From JBBITI01 sp963735055 (GTDB lineage Bacteria > Chloroflexota > Dehalococcoidia > Dehalococcoidales > UBA2162), in assembly GCA_963735055.1 (NCBI GenBank), contig CAVTJN010000004.1, positions 186,001-250,000 of the forward strand: a stretch of 64,000 nucleotides of DNA, in the 5' to 3' direction. A program made the translations under genes and the position numbers. Below are positions 58,474 to 64,000 of this stretch, piece after piece. Within the stretch, counting starts at the first letter, position 1; every line of letters starts with the position of its first letter. The notes beneath the pieces are model-generated. The model made no database searches, was not told where the DNA came from, and worked only from the letters and a program-made list of their open reading frames with translations.

Positions 58474-58874
58474 CTATTTCATAGACGGCTGCAGCATACC
58501 CACACGGTTGCCTTCCGTGTCGTTGAGAGCAACATACCGCCCGATTCCGGGAATCTCCATCGGTTCGCCAAGGACTTTTCCGCCCGGCATCGGCCACTCT
58601 CTTCATCGCTTCTCTGATGTCATCCACGGCGATAACCACGGACGGATACTGAGCGGAGTCGGCATTCTTTGGGAAAGAAACCGCCGTTGATGGCACCCGG
58701 CTTCTTTATCATCCCCTTGTCATCGGTTTCCGTGGTAGACGCCAGAACATAATCGCCGAACTCTTTGCCGGCTTGCTGCATCTGCCAGCCAAAAGCCTGC
58801 GTGTAAAACTGCATGAGCCGTTCGGCGTTTTCATACGGCATTTCAAAATGCACCACCGGATCCATTTTCGCCAT
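58474..58874 (-). CDS. VOC-family (glyoxalase/bleomycin-resistance fold) protein, two frameshifts
   Basis: DPVVHFEMPYENAERLMQFY, then SVVIAVDDIREAMKRV and finally IPGIGRYVALNDTEGNRVGML are in three frames. Single extra bases near 58670 and 58583-58590 explain this; repaired 132 residues ending at 58474. Role unknown. Confidence 0.75.
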
Positions 58875-58941
58875 TTCCTTCTTCTCCTTAACTCGCAGTA
58901 TCGGCCGCAGTTCTGTTGTTTTGTTCTTCGAGGTTTGCCTT

Positions 58942-59451
58942 TTATGCTTCGTCGAATGCTTTCTGAAGGTCCGCTATGACGATCTTCTTCATTTTCAGCA
59001 TGGCATTGACTGCCGCCAGTGCTTTCTTCCTGTTCGGATCGCTAAGCAGTTTCCCCATTTGCTTCGGGATTATCTGCCAGGAGAGTCCGTACTTGTCCTT
59101 CAGCCAGCCGCACTGTTCGGACTCAGGGACCGCCGAGAGCTTTCCCCAGAAGTAATCGACTTCTTGCTGGTCCTCGCACTCCACATAGAACGACACCGCT
59201 TCATTGAACTTGAAGATCGGACCACCGTCCAGCGCCATGAATCTTTGTCCGTTGAGCTCGAATATGGCGGTAAGGACTTTGCCCGTCATATCCTCCCCTC
59301 CGGGAATTTCCATGCCTTTCTCGTACCGTTGGATACTGATAATCCTGGATTCACCGCTCTTGTGGGATGAGCCATTGAAAACCGAGATGTAGAAGTTAAT
59401 CGCCTCCTCGGTTTCCTTATCGAACCATAAAGATGGGGTGATTTTCTGCAT
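58942..59451 (-). CDS. PhnB-like VOC protein
   Basis: 169 residues: QKITPSLWFDKETEEAINFY, FMALDGGPIFKFNEAVSFYVEC, CGWLKDKYGLSWQIIP. Known as 3-demethylubiquinone methyltransferase-like, though function is unproven. ATG 59451 after GGAGAAG. Confidence 0.82.
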   Translation of the reverse strand: MQKITPSLWFDKETEEAINFYISVFNGSSHKSGESRIISIQRYEKGMEIPGGEDMTGKVLTAIFELNGQRFMALDGGPIFKFNEAVSFYVECEDQQEVDYFWGKLSAVPESEQCGWLKDKYGLSWQIIPKQMGKLLSDPNRKKALAAVNAMLKMKKIVIADLQKAFDEA

Positions 59452-59504
59452 CGTCTTCTCCTTCACGTTCTGGCACGTTACTGTCCCATTTGAAAGGATT
59501 TCTC

Positions 59505-59894
59505 CTACGCCGTTTGTTGTATCTGTATCAAGTTGCCACAGGTGTCGTCGAGGCGGGCTATAGTCACACCTTTCATTACTTCTGTTGGCTCCATGGTGAA
59601 CTTCACGCCGCGCGTCTTCAATCGTTCATACTCTGCCCGAACGTCGGAAACGCCGAAGCTTGTCGCCGGAATACCCTGCTCAAAAATCGCTTTTTGGTAT
59701 GTTGTTGCTGCCGGATTAACGTTCGGTTCAAGTACAAGCTCAGTGCCGCTTTGGTCGTCAGGCGAGACAACGGTGAGCCACCTGTATTCATTGGCGGCGA
59801 CGTCGCTCTTCTTCACAAAGCCCAAAGTCTCCGTATAGAACTCCAAGGCTTTGTCTTGATCGTTGACGAATATGCTGGTGAATATGATTTTCAT
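59505..59894 (-). CDS. VOC-family protein
   Basis: 129 residues: IFVNDQDKALEFYTETLGF, ELVLEPN and RLDDTCGNLIQI. Typical small glyoxalase-fold protein of unknown substrate. Confidence 0.82.
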   Translation of the reverse strand: MKIIFTSIFVNDQDKALEFYTETLGFVKKSDVAANEYRWLTVVSPDDQSGTELVLEPNVNPAATTYQKAIFEQGIPATSFGVSDVRAEYERLKTRGVKFTMEPTEVMKGVTIARLDDTCGNLIQIQQTA

Positions 59895-59961
59895 GATACC
59901 CGCCTTTCATCGAACTGCCCATCCTTCAATGGCCTATCAGGCGCTTGCGGTCCAAGTCCAT

Positions 59962-60354
59962 TTATGCCTCAACGATAACCTCGAATCCGCCATAGGCGAG
60001 GCGTTTCATATCGAAGGGCATCGGCTTGTCCTTGTTTTCCGGCTTATTCATCTCGGCTTCCATCTCCTTCATCACCTTAGCATTGACCTCGTCTCGATGC
60101 TGCCGCGAATTGAAAAGGATGTAGGAAAAGACCACGGTCTCACCGGGCTTGGCGCCCGCCATCTGCGGGAAAGTGACTCCCTTCATTTCTGCCATTTCTG
60201 CCGGCACATTCGGGTTGAGGTCTTCACCGACACTCTCAATGTATTCGAGCGCGCCATACTTTTTCCAGAGCTTCCCGCCCTCCTCAGCCATCTTGCGGTA
60301 AGCGGGCAAATTATTCTCAGACACCACCAGGACAAATCCGTCGACGTACTTCAT
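59962..60354 (-). CDS. DUF1428 (YbaA-like) protein
   Basis: 130 residues: YVDGFVLVVSENNLPAYRKMAE, ALEYIESVGEDL, ETVVFSYILFNSRQHRDEVNAKV and MPFDMKRLAYGGFEVIV. ATG 60354 follows AGGAGG; the ATG at 60363 touches it. The 290 bases upstream show no gene. Confidence 0.82.
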   Translation of the reverse strand: MKYVDGFVLVVSENNLPAYRKMAEEGGKLWKKYGALEYIESVGEDLNPNVPAEMAEMKGVTFPQMAGAKPGETVVFSYILFNSRQHRDEVNAKVMKEMEAEMNKPENKDKPMPFDMKRLAYGGFEVIVEA

Positions 60355-60652
60355 TTCTCTCATTCCTCCTCTTCTGCTTTTCTATCCAAACTGACATGGT
60401 GGCAGCATTGCTGCAACAACTACAGCTAATACTCTTTACGTGTTCTGGAATCCATCAGGCAGGGATACTTGTGTGAAGCGAACCGTAGCCAGAAGAGCGA
60501 ATCATAACTTCAGAGTAGCAGACGGCTAATTCAAGAATCATGAATTCTAACCCGGAGATATAACAAATTTGTGACATTATTGCCGGCCCCCGGCCAATCA
60601 CGGGATTGACGCTGGTCCGGTGCGTCTCAAAGAGCGTTATACTGTGATTCCG

Positions 60653-62170
60653 CTAATCACCCCCAACCCTGCCCGACCCCAAAGTTGCTTTCCATTGGAA
60701 AGCGTGCGGCCACTTTCCCGTATCTGTCGATTCTGACGTGTGGCAGACGTTGCAGGCGTTGGGCCTGCTCGGGTTGCCCCCGCCGTGAGCTTCAGTGAAA
60801 TCGCTGAGTTCAGAATCACCCCGGGACGAACCGTGACAGGCTCCGCAGGAGCCGATGGCCTTGGCCGCCCCCTGGTACTGGAGGGCCTGGTAGTTGTCCG
60901 ACAATACCGAGGTCGGCACCATGGCATGCGGACTCGAGTGGCAACTGGCGCAATAGACGCCTCCGTGTCCCGTCGCATTTCTGTACAGAGTCGACTGAGT
61001 GTCGACTTCGGCAACTCCGGGATGGCAGGTTACACACCCGGGTTCGTCGGCCCACGGGATCCTCCCGCTCTCGATCGACCCGGAAACCTGGGCCAGGTTA
61101 CCGTGGCAGGTGGTGCAATTGCCATCAGCGGTCGTATGCGCCAGGCTTCTCGAACACTTCGTCTGCTGGCCGGGATGACAATCGTAGCAGGCTGGCTGGG
61201 GCGATACGGTGGCGTGAAAACCATGAACGGCGGCCGACAGGTACTTCGTCTGGCCCGTCTTCGGGGTACCCAGCGCCGGATCACCGTGGCAGCCGGCACA
61301 CAGTACCGGTTGGTTACCGGCGAGTTTCGTCCCCACATTTTTGTCGTGCTTTTCCAGCATGTCCTGCGGCGGGTCTGCTCCGTGGCACTTATCGCAGTTG
61401 ATTTCATCAGAAATGGGCGCCGTGGCATCTGTCTGCGCGACGACCCTCCCGGAAGCGTCTTTGACTACTATCGAGGCGACCTGATACGGGTTCCACGTCC
61501 CGTCATCGTTGATCGGCGTCAACGGAATTCCGACCGCCTCGAAATGGTCTCCTGTGGCGGCCATTGTTCCGGAAAGTCCGTTGTGAATACCCGGGTCCTT
61601 GAGGTTCAGTCCGGTGTTCCTGGCCAATTCCACGCCGAAGAGCTTTTTGGCATTGTCCCAGAACTGGGCGAAGGCACCCTTACCGTACGAGGACGTGTTG
61701 TCTATAAACCGGTACTCGACCGACAGACCCGAAGTCACAACCTGGGGCGGGTTGCCTCGCTTGATCACCTGCGCCCAGATTGTGTTGTAGGGGGGCAGCA
61801 GTACCGCCTTGTCGTATGATGGATTTGCACAGTGCATTCCGAGATCGTTCCAGGCGAAGACAACGTACTGCGTATTGTTCAACGTGGTCCGATTGCCGAT
61901 GAGCGGTTGGGGCAATGTGAGTGTCGGAGTGGCCGGCACCCCGCGGGAGACGCTGCTGCTAGGCGCCGTCGAGGTGCCCGGAGGCACTGTCGGCGGGCTG
62001 GAGGTCGGCGGGCTAACGGTCGGCGACGCCGTCGCGGTCAGCGTTGCCGGTGACAGCGTTGCCGGTGACAGAGTCGCCGGCCCCGAGGCGCACCCCGATA
62101 GGCCCGAGAATCCGGCCGCCGTCAGCAGTAGAGCGAGACGTAGTGCCCCCTTGTTCAGAAGAAGTCGCAT
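60653..62170 (-). CDS. eight-haem c-type cytochrome lipoprotein
   Basis: 505 residues. Lipobox GLSGC (C27) after a hydrophobic helix, then a Ser/Thr/Pro-rich linker (about 30-85) with repeated ATLSP units, a 170-residue domain containing FAWNDLGMHCANPSYD, and eight CxxCH haem sites: CDKCH, CAGCH, CYDCH, CTTCH, CVTCH, CASCH, CGACH, CNVCH. Probably extracytoplasmic electron transfer. ATG 62170 after GGGGGGAAG. No neighbouring redox partner genes in the window. Confidence 0.88.
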   Translation of the reverse strand: MRLLLNKGALRLALLLTAAGFSGLSGCASGPATLSPATLSPATLTATASPTVSPPTSSPPTVPPGTSTAPSSSVSRGVPATPTLTLPQPLIGNRTTLNNTQYVVFAWNDLGMHCANPSYDKAVLLPPYNTIWAQVIKRGNPPQVVTSGLSVEYRFIDNTSSYGKGAFAQFWDNAKKLFGVELARNTGLNLKDPGIHNGLSGTMAATGDHFEAVGIPLTPINDDGTWNPYQVASIVVKDASGRVVAQTDATAPISDEINCDKCHGADPPQDMLEKHDKNVGTKLAGNQPVLCAGCHGDPALGTPKTGQTKYLSAAVHGFHATVSPQPACYDCHPGQQTKCSRSLAHTTADGNCTTCHGNLAQVSGSIESGRIPWADEPGCVTCHPGVAEVDTQSTLYRNATGHGGVYCASCHSSPHAMVPTSVLSDNYQALQYQGAAKAIGSCGACHGSSRGDSELSDFTEAHGGGNPSRPNACNVCHTSESTDTGKWPHAFQWKATLGSGRVGGD

Positions 62171-62260
62171 GTCTTCCCCCCGGTACATTACTTCGCCAGG
62201 TCAGATTCTAGCACCCTCCCCGTGAAATGGTCAGATGCATGATGTTGCGAGGTGAGCTCA

Positions 62261-62354
62261 GGCTGATGGCTAAAAGCTGACAGCTGACTGCTGATATCTG
62301 ACCGCTGATTGCTGACTGCTGATAGCTGAAAGTTGATCGCTGATCGCTGACGGC
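62261..62354. repeat. short GCTGA-based tandem repeat
   Basis: About nine degenerate units of GCTGATWGCTGA type, for example GCTGACAGCTGACTGCTGA. Lies between the cytochrome and the permease gene. Confidence 0.8.
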
Positions 62355-62441
62355 TGTACGGCTCGTCTCTTTCCCTTCCCCCCAGCCTCGTGCTATCATG
62401 GCCCCAACGAAGATGCGAACTACTGTTAGCCAGTCTGACTT

Positions 62442-63029
62442 ATGACAACCAGCACAGACTCAAGGACCAGGCGGCCCGATACCGGAGGCAAGGTCACCGT
62501 GATCCGGCCCCCCAAGGGCTGGATCGCGGTCAACGTGGCTGAGCTTTGGGCCTATCGCGAGTTGATCTATTTCCTGACCTGGCGGGACATCAAGATACGC
62601 TATAAGCAGACCATCATCGGCTTCGCCTGGGCCATCCTCCAACCGGCCCTGATGACGCTCATATTCACTCTGTTTTTTGGCGTACTTGCTGCCCTTCCCT
62701 CTGAGGGGGTCCCATATCCTCTATTCATCTTCGCCGCCCTCGTTCCGTGGACTCTCTTTGCCAATGCCGTTACCCGCGCCAGCAGCAGCTTGATCAATGA
62801 CGCCAGCCTCGTCCAGAAGGTGTACTTTCCCCGGCTTATCTCGCCTCTGGCGAGCATCCTGGCTCCCCTGCTGGATTTCGCGTTCACCTACATAGTCCTG
62901 ATCGGGCTGATGCTTGTTTACGGGTATACGCCGCACCTCGTGATGTTCTTTGTCATACCCTTGCTTGGTTTGCTGCTGATGTTTGCCCTTGGCATCGGTC
63001 TCTGGTTTGCCGCGATCAACGTGGAGTAG
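62442..63029 (+). CDS. ABC-2 type polysaccharide export permease, truncated
   Basis: 195 residues where the family usually has about 270. Start WAYRELIYFLTWRDIKIRYKQTIIGFAWAILQPALM and VYFPRLISPLAS are typical of permeases exporting O-antigen or teichoic chains. It ends at INVE followed by TAG, just where the family reads INVEYRDVRY, so the last third is missing. No ATP-binding partner follows. Confidence 0.75.
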   Translation: MTTSTDSRTRRPDTGGKVTVIRPPKGWIAVNVAELWAYRELIYFLTWRDIKIRYKQTIIGFAWAILQPALMTLIFTLFFGVLAALPSEGVPYPLFIFAALVPWTLFANAVTRASSSLINDASLVQKVYFPRLISPLASILAPLLDFAFTYIVLIGLMLVYGYTPHLVMFFVIPLLGLLLMFALGIGLWFAAINVE

Positions 63030-63406
63030 CTTGTAGATGAATTCCATTAGACCCTCCTCCAACAATTCATGACACTGCACTCTACCGCAAAAGCAGAACA
63101 TTGTGAAGGTATTATGTTCTAGCCAACGCCAATTTCGCGTCTGGCCGAAAGCAAATAGTGCGCTAATGAAGTTATTCAGTACGCTGCTGGTACTTGGTCG
63201 GGCGGCTCGCGTGGAACGCTCAACAACGTGGCCTGGTACTCGTGGTGAGACTTTGGTCACAGCGCCGGGTCTGCCGCGCCGCTAAAATATTTGTAAATCC
63301 CAAAAGGGGGGATTAAATATGGTTCTGGTGATCAGAACCAACGACCAGCGACAGAGTAGATTTCCCACGGTTTGACGTGTGGCGGTTGGGGGGGCGGATG
63401 GTGTGG
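63030..63406. other. gene-free stretch downstream of the broken permease
   Basis: No gene recognised and no remainder of the permease. No insertion-sequence end is clear. Confidence 0.3.
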
Positions 63407-63451
63407 AGTGAAGGGATCCCGGTGCGCACCGGGGTCCCTTCACTGGGTTTT
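63407..63451 (+). terminator. strong hairpin with T run
   Basis: 16-base arms 63407-63422 and 63429-63444 with one mismatch, loop TGCGCA, then GGGTTTT. Confidence 0.8.
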
Positions 63452-64000
63452 AAGGCCCCAGGATGGCGAACGCAAGGCCAAGACCGGCGGCATGTTCCTT
63501 GATCTCATCGACTGCGAATCCCGGCGGGAGCGAGATATCGGCCCCTCCCGGTGACGCCGGCACTCCCCTGAGCTCGTCGAGCCACAGGACCGACTCCTTC
63601 TCGGGAAGCCGCCCCAGCAGCTCCTGGACCGCTTCCACGCCGGTCACCCGGAGGTGCACCCATCCGTCGGGCGATACCACGTCGGCCCCGGAAACGATCT
63701 CTTCGAGCGTCTTGTTCCGGTTGGTCCCGGTTATCAGACTGAATCGCCACTGGCCGCCTTCGGGCCAGGAATAGAGTTCGTACCCCTTCATCGAACGCGG
63801 CAGCGGGTCCGCCGCCTGGGCCGTGATAAGCTTGCCGGCATCTTGCAGTGATTTGATTACCGCGGCGTTGTTCCGGGGGTCTTCGCCCCGGTAGAACGAC
63901 GCCCCGGGATAGCCCAACTCGAGCCGGATGACCTTAGTCACCTCAGGCCCGATGGGTTTCCAGATGGTGACGCCGTCAAACGACATTGACGAAATCGGCG
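63450..64000 (-). CDS. uncharacterised protein, possibly cut by the window edge
   Basis: At least 178 residues from ATG 63986; the frame stays open to the edge, so the real start may lie outside. GYPGASFYRGEDPRNNAAVIKSLQ and DGWVHLRVTGVEAVQELL show no known motif. A terminator-like hairpin touches its end. Confidence 0.5.
   Translation of the reverse strand, partial: PISSMSFDGVTIWKPIGPEVTKVIRLELGYPGASFYRGEDPRNNAAVIKSLQDAGKLITAQAADPLPRSMKGYELYSWPEGGQWRFSLITGTNRNKTLEEIVSGADVVSPDGWVHLRVTGVEAVQELLGRLPEKESVLWLDELRGVPASPGGADISLPPGFAVDEIKEHAAGLGLAFAILGP

Overview
The window is GC-rich, densely coded bacterial chromosome with genes on both strands and short gaps. The gene set suggests an anaerobic bacterium related to the Chloroflexota class Dehalococcoidia. 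The clues are a Re-type citrate synthase-like gene with a LeuC/LeuD-type aconitase and an isocitrate dehydrogenase, 2-oxoacid:ferredoxin oxidoreductase, flavodiiron protein and rubrerythrin-like protein, a translin-family protein, and the gene order holB-ricT-rnhB-yraN. This placement is inference from gene content; there is no rRNA here to test it.

Layout. 1-3.2 kb: DNA-repair corner with a LigD-type ligase, a DUF72 protein and Ku. 3.4-11 kb: an orphan response regulator, a small zinc-binding protein, korAB, and an oxygen/sulfur-stress group (ferritin-like protein, flavodiiron protein, metallo-beta-lactamase-rhodanese fusion). 11-17 kb: YkgJ-type protein, three-residue-loop terminator, RtcB, GNAT, flavin reductase, methyltransferase, a Sec59/DGK1-type membrane kinase, pyrF. 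17.3-21.5 kb: 2-oxoglutarate module. 21.5-28 kb: lysA, holB, ricT, rnhB, yraN, fmdB-like, thiD2-thiE, translin. 28-32.3 kb: rpsO-pnp-dapB-dapA. 32.4-40.7 kb: surE, a tmk-HD fusion, plsY, tRNA-Leu, tRNA-Cys, pncC, rph, proBA, a parvulin-type foldase. 40.9-51 kb: mfd, plsX-trxA-(YuzD-like)-trxB, an M20 amidohydrolase, an Fe-S aldo/keto reductase, DUF1893, an Old Yellow Enzyme. 51.3-54.7 kb: cobalamin riboswitch and cobT-cobS-cobC-cobU. 55-57.5 kb: glgA, tRNA-Gln, a ferritin-like gene. 57.9-60.4 kb: an AT-richer block of small VOC/DUF1428/DUF6174 genes. 60.6-64 kb: an eight-haem c-type cytochrome lipoprotein, a truncated ABC-2 permease and a partial unknown.

How it fits together. Acetyl-CoA and oxaloacetate would be turned into 2-oxoglutarate by Re-citrate synthase, aconitase and isocitrate dehydrogenase, and KorAB would link 2-oxoglutarate to succinyl-CoA through ferredoxin. 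dapA, dapB and lysA indicate lysine synthesis by the diaminopimelate route, which argues against reading the 17-21 kb cluster as a homocitrate/alpha-aminoadipate pathway. The cob genes complete the nucleotide-loop end of B12 synthesis or salvage under riboswitch control.

Data quality warning. At least thirteen reading-frame breaks occur in otherwise well-conserved genes, and nearly all are single extra bases. They look like sequencing or assembly errors rather than real pseudogenes; coordinates below span the repaired genes. No CRISPR array, intact insertion sequence, prophage or rRNA was found.
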